Positions 1-5,614 of a stretch of 9,735 nt of DNA are shown here, one piece after another. Source of the stretch: an uncultured bacterium (GTDB taxonomy: Bacteria > Cyanobacteriota > Vampirovibrionia > Gastranaerophilales > Gastranaerophilaceae); contig USJT01000022.1 of NCBI GenBank assembly GCA_900555175.1, forward strand, positions 1 through 9,735, written 5' to 3'. The translations under genes and the position numbers were made by a program. The notes below the pieces were generated by a model, which had not been told where the DNA came from, ran no database searches, and saw only the letters and a program-made list of their open reading frames with translations. Every line of letters starts with the position of its first letter. Position 1 is the first letter of the stretch.

Positions 1-1
1 T

Positions 2-583
2 GAGTATAGCTCAAAATTAAAAAAATTTTATAGCATAATGAATCAGGCAATAATAATGTCAGAACTTGATAATGGTCCTGCAGGTGATTGGATAAAAGAT
101 GGTGGTATTGAAGGAGATATAACAGATGAGGATGGAAATCCTGATTTTAGAAAAAATAGTGATGTTATTACCAAATATGTAAATCAATATTTAAAACCAT
201 ATATAAAAATAGTAAGTTTTGGTAGTAGTAATAGGACAATTGATGATGATAAAGACCATGAAGGTGAAGCTTATATGATTTTTGCAGATGGAAGTTATGT
301 ATATTTGCATAATGGCGACTGTATTGATTTTAATTATGATGTAAATGGACCAAAAGCCCCTAATGAATTTGGAAGAGATATTTATAAATTTTATTTATGT
401 TCAAATGAAAGATGTGAAAAACAGCCTTGGACTACTAATTGTGGAAAATTTACAACAATAACAAATCGTAATGTTACAAGGAGTTCTTCAATAACGAATT
501 GTAAAAATAATCCAATTCATTGTTCACAACTCTTAGGTGTTGATAATTTTGAATTTAAAAAAGATTATCCTTATAGATTATAA
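2..583 (+). CDS. Pseudopilin-like secreted protein, 5'-truncated by the window edge
   Basis: The frame is open from base 2, reading EYSSKLKKFYSIMNQAI before the remainder, so the ATG at 38 is an internal methionine and the N-terminus lies outside the window. The visible 193 residues match the globular part of a type IV pilin/type II secretion pseudopilin. An amphipathic helix leads into MSELDNGPAGDW, followed by a beta-rich region with a DVNGPKAPNEFGRD segment (residues 113-126). The complete pseudopilin at 4216-4932 carries the equivalent IDVNG...PNKLGYDVF block, which supports a shared fold. Six cysteines (visible residues 107, 133, 138, 147, 167, 174) could form three disulfides, as expected of an exported protein. 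The signal and cleavage site are not visible, so the pilin call is an inference from the C-terminal resemblance. It lies just upstream of rpsE, an unusual neighbour, and is followed by a hairpin that probably ends its transcript. Confidence 0.7.
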   Translation, partial: EYSSKLKKFYSIMNQAIIMSELDNGPAGDWIKDGGIEGDITDEDGNPDFRKNSDVITKYVNQYLKPYIKIVSFGSSNRTIDDDKDHEGEAYMIFADGSYVYLHNGDCIDFNYDVNGPKAPNEFGRDIYKFYLCSNERCEKQPWTTNCGKFTTITNRNVTRSSSITNCKNNPIHCSQLLGVDNFEFKKDYPYRL

Positions 584-597
584 ATAATTAAGAAATT

Positions 598-641
598 CAA
601 CAAAAAGGTTACAAAGCACTTGCAATGTAATCTTTTTGTTG
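598..641 (+). terminator. Strong hairpin after the pilin-like gene, probable terminator
   Basis: Bases 598-613 and 626-641 form a 16-bp inverted repeat with one G-U pair around a 12-base loop. The left arm carries an A-run and the right arm a T-run, as in bidirectional intrinsic terminators. The sequence after it is T/A-rich rather than a clean U-tract. It lies 15 bases past the stop of the pilin-like gene and ahead of the probable rpsE promoter, so it should separate the two transcripts. Confidence 0.6.
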
Positions 642-653
642 TTATTATATATC

Positions 654-682
654 TTGTCAGAAAAGTTACTCACGAATATTTT
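654..682 (+). promoter_or_regulatory. Probable sigma-70-type promoter for rpsE-secY
   Basis: TTGTCA at 654-659 (five of six consensus -35 bases) is followed after 17 bases by TATTTT at 677-682 (four of six -10 bases). Transcription would start near 689 and leave a leader of about 75 bases. That leader begins beside an imperfect inverted repeat: ACGAATA at 672-678 pairs with TATTCGT at 714-720. The placement after a terminator and before rpsE fits a promoter for the truncated spc operon. This is a motif match only. Confidence 0.4.
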
Positions 683-762
683 ACCATAGGCTTTGATTAG
701 CTTTATTTTGGTATATTCGTTTATATACAAGAATTTATTAATTAACATGAAAGGTAAAATCA

Positions 763-1401
763 ATGGATTTAGAAAACAAAGAAGAAATGACAGTAGAAGA
801 AGTTGCTGCAGTTGAAGAAAAAACTGAAACTCCTGCAGAAGAAACTGCTGAAGAAAAACCTGCTCGTTCAAGACGCGGACGTGGCAAAAAACAAAAAATT
901 GAAACAACTGAAGAAAAACCTCAATCTGAATGGATTGAACGTGTTGTTCAAATCAGCCGTGTAACAAAAGTTGTTAAAGGTGGTAAAAAATTAAGCTTCC
1001 GTGCAATCGTTATTGTTGGTAACAAAAAAGGCCAAGTTGGTGTTGGTTGCGCTAAAGCTTCTGAAGTTATCATTGCGATTCAAAAAGCAATCGCTGACGG
1101 AAGAAAAAATCTTATTACAGTACCTATTTTCAAAACAACTATTCCTCACCCAATTACAGGTCGTTCTGGTGCAGGTTCTGTTATGCTTAAACCGGCTTCT
1201 CAAGGTACAGGTATTATCGCAGGTGGCGCAGTTCGTTTAGTTCTTGAACTTGCTGGTATTGAAAATATCTTGGCAAAATCTTTAGGATCTAAAGCTCCTC
1301 TTAACGCTGCTAACGCAACTTTAGAAGCATTAAAAGCTCTTACACCATTTTCAGAAGTTGCTAAAAAACGTGGTTTAACTATGGCTGAATTATTAAACTA
1401 A
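763..1401 (+). CDS. rpsE: 30S ribosomal protein S5 with an acidic/basic N-terminal extension
   Basis: Protein S5 of the small ribosomal subunit, involved in decoding accuracy and the mRNA entry channel. Residues 55-118 hold the dsRNA-binding-like N-terminal domain ([20 protein letters not shown], then [17 protein letters not shown]). Residues 130-200 hold the C-terminal domain ([18 protein letters not shown], then [17 protein letters not shown]). The 212 residues exceed the usual roughly 165-170 because of a 54-residue extension: residues 1-32 are rich in Glu, and residues 35-45 form a basic patch ([11 protein letters not shown]). The start is supported by GAAAGG at 749-754, eight bases upstream, and by an in-frame stop at 748-750. 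Normally rplR lies immediately upstream; here a pilin-like gene does. rpmD follows after 58 bases. Confidence 0.97.
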   Translation: MDLENKEEMTVEEVAAVEEKTETPAEETAEEKPARSRRGRGKKQKIETTEEKPQSEWIERVVQISRVTKVVKGGKKLSFRAIVIVGNKKGQVGVGCAKASEVIIAIQKAIADGRKNLITVPIFKTTIPHPITGRSGAGSVMLKPASQGTGIIAGGAVRLVLELAGIENILAKSLGSKAPLNAANATLEALKALTPFSEVAKKRGLTMAELLN

Positions 1402-1459
1402 TCAGTTCGGTTATTGAAAGTAATTTAGAGAAAAAATAAATTTAAAAAGGATAATAAAA

Positions 1460-1651
1460 ATGGCAAAATCAGAATTAAAACAAATAAAAATTAAACTTGT
1501 AAGAAGCTTAATCGGTGCTTCTGAACAACAACGCAAAGTTGTTGCAGGTTTAGGTTTGAAAAAACAAAACCAAGTTGTAGAACATTCCAACAGCGCAACT
1601 ATTTTAGGTATGGTAAACAAAGTACCTCATTTAGTTGAAATAGTAGACTAA
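1460..1651 (+). CDS. rpmD: 50S ribosomal protein L30
   Basis: A 63-residue protein of normal bacterial L30 length. It has the ferredoxin-like signature: an IKIKLVRSLIG strand near the N-terminus, then residues resembling the family helix in QQRKVVAGLGLKK, then HSNSATILGMVNKVPHLVEI. The AAAAAGGA at 1444-1451 supports this start. L30 is a peripheral large-subunit protein, and its position between rpsE and rplO is the standard bacterial spc order. Oxygenic cyanobacteria are known to lack rpmD, so if the window is from a cyanobacterial relative, its presence marks a non-photosynthetic branch. The gap to rplO is 109 bases, long for this operon, and holds secondary structure and a promoter-like sequence. 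Confidence 0.96.
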   Translation: MAKSELKQIKIKLVRSLIGASEQQRKVVAGLGLKKQNQVVEHSNSATILGMVNKVPHLVEIVD

Positions 1652-1712
1652 GAAGTCTAAAAGCATGAAATCAAGTAGTCTAACACTCTTGATATAATGA
1701 CTTTAAAACTTC
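1652..1712 (+). promoter_or_regulatory. Nested inverted repeats with an extended -10 promoter between rpmD and rplO
   Basis: An outer imperfect stem pairs 1652-1663 with 1701-1712 (10 of 12 positions). Inside it ATCAAG at 1670-1675 pairs perfectly with CTTGAT at 1688-1693. The inner right arm overlaps TGATATAAT (1690-1698), an extended -10 element with a perfect TATAAT at 1693-1698 but no convincing -35. The stretch could supply extra rplO-secY transcription or act as an RNA control element. The remaining bases to 1760 contain a GCGAAAGC tetraloop-like element and the rplO ribosome-binding site AAAGGA at 1745-1750. Confidence 0.4.
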
Positions 1713-1760
1713 TTATATTGCGTAAGCGAAAGCGAGTAATAAAGAAAGGAAATTAAAAAA

Positions 1761-2207
1761 ATGACAATTACTTTAGAAGATTTAAGACCTGCAGAAGGTT
1801 CAACACATAAAATTAAAAGAGTAGGCAGAGGCCGTTCATCAGGTAGAGGTAAAACATCTTGCCGTGGTAACAATGGTGAAGGACAACGTTCAGGAAGCTC
1901 ATCTAAAAGAGGTTTCGAAGGCGGTCAAATGCCTGGTTACAGACAAATGCCTAAATTAAAAGGCTTCAAACTTATTAACCAACTTCAATATGCTGAAATC
2001 AATGTTGGCAGAATCGCTCAATATGGCATGAAAGAAGTTTCTTTAGAAATTCTTAAAGAAGCTGGCAGAGTTGATAAAAATTGCGTTGGTTTAAGAGTTT
2101 TAGGTAATGGCGAATTAAAAGATGCTATTACTGTAAAAGCTTGTTATGTAACACCATCAGCTAAAGAAAAAATTGAAAAAGCAGGCGGAAAGGTTGAGTT
2201 AGTATAA
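1761..2207 (+). CDS. rplO: 50S ribosomal protein L15
   Basis: A 148-residue protein of typical L15 length that binds 23S rRNA early in large-subunit assembly. The N-terminus has the family pattern LEDLRPAEGSTHKIKRVGRG followed by a Gly/Arg/Ser-rich, flexible rRNA-binding stretch up to about residue 50. FEGGQMPGYRQMPKLKGF lies at about residues 52-69. The C-terminal domain contains VLGNGELKDAITVKA and ends in IEKAGGKVELV, the usual L15 ending. AAAGGA lies ten bases upstream of the ATG. The stop overlaps the secY ATG by one base (TAATG at 2205-2209), indicating translational coupling of these two genes, as in many bacterial spc operons. Confidence 0.97.
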   Translation: MTITLEDLRPAEGSTHKIKRVGRGRSSGRGKTSCRGNNGEGQRSGSSSKRGFEGGQMPGYRQMPKLKGFKLINQLQYAEINVGRIAQYGMKEVSLEILKEAGRVDKNCVGLRVLGNGELKDAITVKACYVTPSAKEKIEKAGGKVELV

Positions 2208-3544
2208 TGGCACAAAAAATGAGAATGCCGACAACTGATGATTTAATGTCAATGTGGCAAGCTTCAGGCTTGAAAGAAAAAATTATTTTTACATTTCTGA
2301 TGATTGCTGCATTCAGATTTGGTGTACAAATGCCTTTATTCGGTATTAATAACCAAATTTTCCAAAACATCGCTCAAGGAAACAACATAATCGGATTTTT
2401 GGATTTGTTTTCAGGTGGTGCTTTAGGTAAAGTTTCAATTTTTGCCTTAGGTATCGGACCTTACATTACATCATCAATTATTATTCAACTTGTTTCTGTT
2501 GTTATTCCGTCATTGGAAAAACTTCAGAAAGAAGAAGGTGAAGCAGGCAGAAGAAAGCTGTCACAGTATACACGTATTTTTACTGTTGTATTAGCTGTGT
2601 TCCAGTCTTTAATCTTTATGTTATACCTGCATCATTTACCTGGAGCAGTTTTACCGAATGTTAATCCGTTAATGTTCTTTATAAGTTCTATTGTCGTATT
2701 AACTGCAGGTTCTGTTCTTGTAATGTGGATTTCAGAACTTATCACTGAAAAAGGTATTGGTAACGGCGGTTCTTTAATCATCTTTATCGGTATTTTATCA
2801 GGTATTCCGATTTATGCATCAAGAACAGCTCAAATTGTTGCAAATAATTCTATGATGCAGTTAGGATTGGCAGTTTTACTACTTATCTTCTTTGCAGCAA
2901 TGGTATTTATTGTAATTATGCAAGAAGCTGTAAGAAAAGTTATTATTGTTAACCCTAAAAGACAAGTCGGGAATAAGGTATATGGCGGCATGAATTCATT
3001 TATTCCGTTTAAACTTAACCCTGGCGGAGTTATGCCGATTATCTTTGCTATTGCGATTTTGCTTTTCCCATCAACTGTTTTAAGTTTGGTTGGACAGGCA
3101 AATTTCAAAAATGAAGCTGTAAAAACTATGGTTGTTCATTTGACTCAAATTTTGAGTCCTGATGGAATTCCATATTATGTATTGTATTTCTTATTAATTG
3201 TTGCATTAACATTCTTCTATGCTTCAATTATGCCGAATATGCAGCCAAAAGATATTGCGGATAACTTGAAAAAATATGGTTCATCAATTCCTGGTGTTAA
3301 ACCCGGCAGACCGACAGCAGAAGCTCTTGATAAAATATTAACAAAAACTACATTTATTGGAGCTATGGGACTCGGTATTATTGCTCTTGTTCCATCCCTT
3401 GCAAGTTATATTACTAATATTAAAACTATCCAAGGTATCGGAGCAACATCATTAATAATCATGGTCGGAGTTGCACTTGATTTAATCAATCAGGTAAGAA
3501 CTCACCTGTTGGCTAGAAATTATGAATCATTCCTTAAAGAATAG
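2207..3544 (+). CDS. secY: Protein translocase channel subunit SecY
   Basis: The central pore subunit of the SecYEG channel, which exports unfolded proteins with SecA and inserts membrane proteins with the ribosome. The 445 residues are of family length with ten hydrophobic segments, roughly 26-46, 76-100, 122-143, 155-177, 185-203, 215-237, 270-294, 322-342, 380-400 and 406-426. A plug region (FLDLFSGGALGKVSIFALG) lies at 64-82. Other family blocks are GIGNGGSLIIFIGI (183-196) and the cytoplasmic C5 loop MQPKDIADNLKKYG (345-358), then IPGVKPGRPT (361-370). In that loop the normally near-invariant arginine (E. coli R357, in IPGIRPG) is lysine at residue 365. The ATG overlaps the rplO stop. 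adk/map, the usual next genes, are absent; a terminator follows at once. The pseudopilins in this window would be clients of this channel. Confidence 0.97.
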   Translation: MAQKMRMPTTDDLMSMWQASGLKEKIIFTFLMIAAFRFGVQMPLFGINNQIFQNIAQGNNIIGFLDLFSGGALGKVSIFALGIGPYITSSIIIQLVSVVIPSLEKLQKEEGEAGRRKLSQYTRIFTVVLAVFQSLIFMLYLHHLPGAVLPNVNPLMFFISSIVVLTAGSVLVMWISELITEKGIGNGGSLIIFIGILSGIPIYASRTAQIVANNSMMQLGLAVLLLIFFAAMVFIVIMQEAVRKVIIVNPKRQVGNKVYGGMNSFIPFKLNPGGVMPIIFAIAILLFPSTVLSLVGQANFKNEAVKTMVVHLTQILSPDGIPYYVLYFLLIVALTFFYASIMPNMQPKDIADNLKKYGSSIPGVKPGRPTAEALDKILTKTTFIGAMGLGIIALVPSLASYITNIKTIQGIGATSLIIMVGVALDLINQVRTHLLARNYESFLKE

Positions 3545-3560
3545 GTAAGTATAATATAAT

Positions 3561-3599
3561 AAAAAAGAGCCTGCTAAATATAAAGCAGTTCTTTTTTTT
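3561..3599 (+). terminator. Rho-independent terminator of rpsE-rpmD-rplO-secY
   Basis: The arm 3561-3575 (A-run, then GAGCCTGCT) pairs with 3584-3598 (AGCAGTTC, then a T-run) with one bulged C and one G-U pair, leaving a loop of about eight bases. The T-run runs to 3599. It begins 17 bases after the secY stop, so the ribosomal block ends here instead of continuing into the usual adk-infA-rpsM genes. Confidence 0.8.
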
Positions 3600-3601
3600 A
3601 T

Positions 3602-3632
3602 AAAAAAAAGCTCCCCTTATATATTGAGGAGC
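3602..3632 (-). terminator. Minus-strand terminator, probably for the XRE regulator gene
   Basis: GCTCC at 3610-3614 pairs with GGAGC at 3628-3632; one more pair lies beyond a mismatch. On the minus strand the stem is followed directly by eight Ts (complement of the A-run 3602-3609), a classical intrinsic terminator. The minus-strand XRE gene ends at 3774, so its transcript would carry an untranslated tail of about 140 bases. Adjacent to the secY terminator, it prevents convergent read-through. Confidence 0.7.
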
Positions 3633-3671
3633 AAATACTGAGCAATCAGAAGAGTTGAGGATTTACATTTA

Positions 3672-3720
3672 TATAATACGAATATTTCCGACATTAAACA
3701 TTGCCGGAAATAAGTATTTT
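3672..3720. other. Intergenic hairpin with an upstream -10-like box
   Basis: TATTTCCG at 3683-3690 pairs perfectly with CGGAAATA at 3705-3712 across a 14-base loop. TATAAT lies at 3672-3677, but no -35 is found at proper spacing (TTGAGG at 3655-3660 is too close). No protein-coding frame is apparent between secY and the XRE gene (3545-3773). The element could belong to the 3' untranslated region of the minus-strand gene or be a short plus-strand RNA. Neither is established. Confidence 0.3.
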
Positions 3721-3773
3721 TCTTAAAAAAAACAGTGCTATATGCTGATAAACAAATTATTTTAATTTGTATT

Positions 3774-4088
3774 TTAAAGTTTTAATGCTAATATTAATTT
3801 TACAGCTTTTTGTTTATCTTCAAATGAAAGTTCATCAAATACTTTATTTAATATTTTTTTTAGCTCAACTTCATCTCGTTTGTGTTCATATATAAAAAAA
3901 TCGCTTAAGTCTATATTTAATTTATTGGCTATTTTGTCTAAATTACTAAGTAATGGGAAATTCTTACCTGATTCTATTTTACTTATCGATTGAGGTTCAA
4001 TTCCTGCAATTTCTGCAAATTTTTCTTGCGTATAACCTAATTTTTTTCTTATCTCTCTTAATCTTTTGCCTAATAATTTTTTATTCAT
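3774..4088 (-). CDS. XRE/Cro-C1 family helix-turn-helix transcriptional regulator
   Basis: A 104-residue DNA-binding protein. Residues 6-65 form an HTH_3 (XRE) domain: LGKRLREIRKKLGYTQEKFA leads into helix 2. The recognition helix EPQSISKIESGK (31-42) and LDKIANKLNIDLSDFF (50-65) follow, the full five-helix pattern. Residues 66-104 are charged and helical (EVELKKILNKVFDELS, then DKQKAVKLILAL), likely a dimerisation tail; no ligand or peptidase domain is visible. It is transcribed away from the neighbouring pseudopilin gene. The shared intergenic region contains palindromes and direct repeats, so autoregulation or control of the pilin/PilZ genes is a reasonable inference. No good Shine-Dalgarno sequence precedes the ATG. 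Its targets are unknown; a solitary XRE protein like this can be a phage, antitoxin-like or stress regulator. Confidence 0.9.
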   Translation of the reverse strand: MNKKLLGKRLREIRKKLGYTQEKFAEIAGIEPQSISKIESGKNFPLLSNLDKIANKLNIDLSDFFIYEHKRDEVELKKILNKVFDELSFEDKQKAVKLILALKL

Positions 4089-4099
4089 GAAAATAATTT

Positions 4100-4134
4100 A
4101 ACAATTGTTTGTAAAAAAATAAATATATTTGTAA
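4100..4134. promoter_or_regulatory. Operator-like palindrome and direct repeats upstream of the XRE gene
   Basis: AACAATTGTT at 4100-4109 is a perfect 10-bp palindrome 12 bases before the XRE start codon. TTTGTAA occurs at 4108-4114 and again at 4128-4134, exactly 20 bp apart (about two helical turns), which would place both on one face of the DNA. These are the kinds of sites an XRE dimer binds to repress its own promoter. In DNA this AT-rich, chance repeats are possible. Confidence 0.35.
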
Positions 4135-4143
4135 GTGATTATA

Positions 4144-4193
4144 TTGCATAAAATAACTTACTAATGTATAATATTAATATTATAAGTTATTTT
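4144..4193 (+). promoter_or_regulatory. Promoter of the pseudopilin gene inside an 11-bp inverted repeat
   Basis: TTGCAT at 4144-4149 (weak -35) and TATAAT at 4167-4172 (perfect -10) are separated by 17 bases, giving a start near 4179. The inverted repeat 4150-4160/4183-4193 (AAAATAACTTA and its exact complement) brackets the -10 and start site, so a bound dimer or RNA hairpin could block initiation. The promoter-proximal palindrome and neighbouring XRE gene suggest regulation, but no binding partner can be proven from sequence. Confidence 0.5.
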
Positions 4194-4215
4194 GAGTCAA
4201 AAAGGAGCTTTTGAA

Positions 4216-4932
4216 ATGAAAGAATTAGATGGTTTTACATTAGCAGAAGTATTAATAACTTTGGGGATAATAGGAGTTGTTGCAGCATTAACATTACCTG
4301 CTGTTATTAATAATATTATGCATAAAGAATTAGAAACAGGTTTAAAGGAAGGATATTCTATTTTGCAGCAAGGTTTAGCTAGAATGAGTGCTGATTTAGG
4401 TGTTACTGTTACATCGAATGAATATTCTGTTGGTGACGGCGATCCTGGTAATTTTTACAAAGATTATGTTAAATATTTTAACATTTTATATGACTGTGGA
4501 GTTAGCAATCCTGACCCATCTATTTGCATGTCACGAGCTTCAAATATTAATGAGGATACAGATTTTTATAATGATTTATCATATAAAACTTTTAACGGTA
4601 ATAAAGTTTTTTCAAATGTTTTTGATGATGGTCAATTTGTATTACAAAATGGAATGCTTGTAATGATTGAAAATCCAAATCAAGCAAGTAATTCAAATAT
4701 TTTTATTTCAATTGATGTAAATGGTAAGAAAAAAAGACCAAACAAATTAGGTTATGACGTTTTTAGTTTTAAATTAATGAGTGATGGTAAATTACTTCCT
4801 ATGGGTATGAAAGAGACAGATTATAATAATGAAAATACATATTGCTCAAAAACATCTACTTCAAATGTGAATGGTATTGGATGTGCAAGTAAAGCATTAA
4901 GTGATCCAAATTATTTTAAAAATCTTCCATAA
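4216..4932 (+). CDS. Type IV pilin-like / type II secretion pseudopilin
   Basis: A 238-residue secreted fibre subunit or pseudopilin. The short leader MKELDG is followed by F7 and E11 (the conserved +5 glutamate) in FTLAEVLITLGIIGVVAALT, a hydrophobic helix to about residue 31. Prepilin peptidase should cut after G6 and methylate F7. The helix continues amphipathically to about 60. A beta-rich C-terminal domain follows, with cysteines at 94, 104, 210 and 223 (two potential disulfides) and IDVNG (166-170) plus PNKLGYDVF (175-183), shared with the partial gene at 2-583. The ATG at 4216 is chosen over the TTG at 4192 because AAAGGAG (4201-4207) lies eight bases upstream and gives the normal short leader. 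Related genomes carry many such genes with poorly defined individual roles. The neighbouring PilZ gene hints at c-di-GMP-linked surface behaviour. Confidence 0.9.
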   Translation: MKELDGFTLAEVLITLGIIGVVAALTLPAVINNIMHKELETGLKEGYSILQQGLARMSADLGVTVTSNEYSVGDGDPGNFYKDYVKYFNILYDCGVSNPDPSICMSRASNINEDTDFYNDLSYKTFNGNKVFSNVFDDGQFVLQNGMLVMIENPNQASNSNIFISIDVNGKKKRPNKLGYDVFSFKLMSDGKLLPMGMKETDYNNENTYCSKTSTSNVNGIGCASKALSDPNYFKNLP

Positions 4933-4963
4933 TCTTACATATTTATTAAGACAAATTGAATTA

Positions 4964-4993
4964 TTGGACAAAATTAACAAATTATCTTATAAT
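4964..4993 (+). promoter_or_regulatory. Promoter for the PilZ-decarboxylase pair
   Basis: TTGGACA at 4964-4970 and a perfect TATAAT at 4988-4993 are spaced by 17-18 bases. Initiation near 5000 leaves a leader of about 15 bases carrying GAGGA (5006-5010) just before the ATG at 5015. This supports the PilZ start and shows that the pair does not depend on the pseudopilin promoter. Confidence 0.55.
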
Positions 4994-5014
4994 AAATATC
5001 AAAATGAGGATATT

Positions 5015-5605
5015 ATGAGAGAATTAATTGAAAAAGATAGAAGAATTACAATTGTACCTTCAAATTTTAAATGCGCAAACAAAGGTACTATCGTTGAAGT
5101 TGATCCAAGATATTTTACTATTGAATTGGATTATGAACCGGAAGGTTTGTTAAGACATAATTATTGTGAATTTTATACACAAACAACACATGGAACTTTG
5201 TATTTTGATTCGTTTCCGGAAACAATTGATGGTAAAAGAGTTAAAATTGCAAGCCCAGCAAAACATAAATTCTTGCAAAGACGTCAATATACTCGTATAA
5301 AATTCGTTTATGATCTTGATTTGAAAGATGAAAATAATGTTTTAAAAATTACTACACTTGATATTTCAGCAGGTGGTATGAAGTTTAGAACTAATGAAAA
5401 TATTAATATTGAAAAAGAATATGAGATTGTTCTTCCGCTTTCTGAAATTCAATCTGTAACTTGTAAATTCAGCCCTATAAGAATTGAAAAAAGAGAAAAT
5501 GGCGGATATACAGTTTCAGGCAGATTTGAATATTCATCAAGCAAAGATAAAATGACTTTAATTCAATATTGCACAAAAAGAAGTATTGAAATTCAAAATA
5601 AATAG
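5015..5605 (+). CDS. PilZ-domain cyclic-di-GMP receptor protein
   Basis: A 196-residue cytoplasmic protein. Residues 1-85 resemble the beta-rich YcgR-type N-terminal domain, and residues 86-190 form a PilZ domain. The two c-di-GMP-binding motifs are present: R90-x3-R94 in QRRQYTR and D116-x-S118-x2-G121 in LDISAGG. Binding c-di-GMP would clamp the two domains and alter a partner's activity; the known family targets motility, pili, flagellar motors or exopolysaccharide synthesis. An earlier in-frame ATG at 4901 lies inside the pilin gene and is rejected because the promoter TATAAT and GAGGA sit directly before 5015. The SD spacing of four bases is short. The decarboxylase-like gene starts nine bases after its stop, so the two are probably cotranscribed. 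The physiological target is unknown. Confidence 0.88.
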   Translation: MRELIEKDRRITIVPSNFKCANKGTIVEVDPRYFTIELDYEPEGLLRHNYCEFYTQTTHGTLYFDSFPETIDGKRVKIASPAKHKFLQRRQYTRIKFVYDLDLKDENNVLKITTLDISAGGMKFRTNENINIEKEYEIVLPLSEIQSVTCKFSPIRIEKRENGGYTVSGRFEYSSSKDKMTLIQYCTKRSIEIQNK

Positions 5606-5614
5606 AAAAGAATT

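Noticed and set aside
38..40. ATG at 38 as the start of the first gene
   Set aside because: The frame is open to the window edge and the upstream residues fit the pilin helix, so the real start lies outside the window.
578..907. A 109-codon minus-strand frame overlapping the start of rpsE
   Set aside because: It is the reverse of the Glu/Lys-rich S5 extension and the hairpin, giving Phe/Leu/Gln-rich low-complexity protein; rpsE on the other strand has far better support.
991..1240. Open frames on both strands inside rpsE
   Set aside because: Shadows of the clear S5 coding frame, without ribosome-binding sites or recognisable protein features.
1714..1742. GCGTAAGCGAAAGCGAGTAA as a REP-like repeat
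   Set aside because: Only one copy is seen in the window and its arms pair poorly; noted as part of the rpmD-rplO spacer.
2830..3108. A 92-codon minus-strand frame inside secY
   Set aside because: Antisense to conserved SecY transmembrane segments 6-7, where codon constraint explains the open frame.
4192..4218. TTG at 4192 as the pseudopilin start
   Set aside because: It would place the AAAGGAG site inside the gene and lengthen the prepilin leader; ATG at 4216 has ideal spacing and gives a six-residue leader.
4901..5014. ATG at 4901 as the PilZ protein start
   Set aside because: It lies inside the pseudopilin gene, and the promoter TATAAT (4988-4993) would be within the coding region; ATG 5015 follows the promoter and GAGGA directly.
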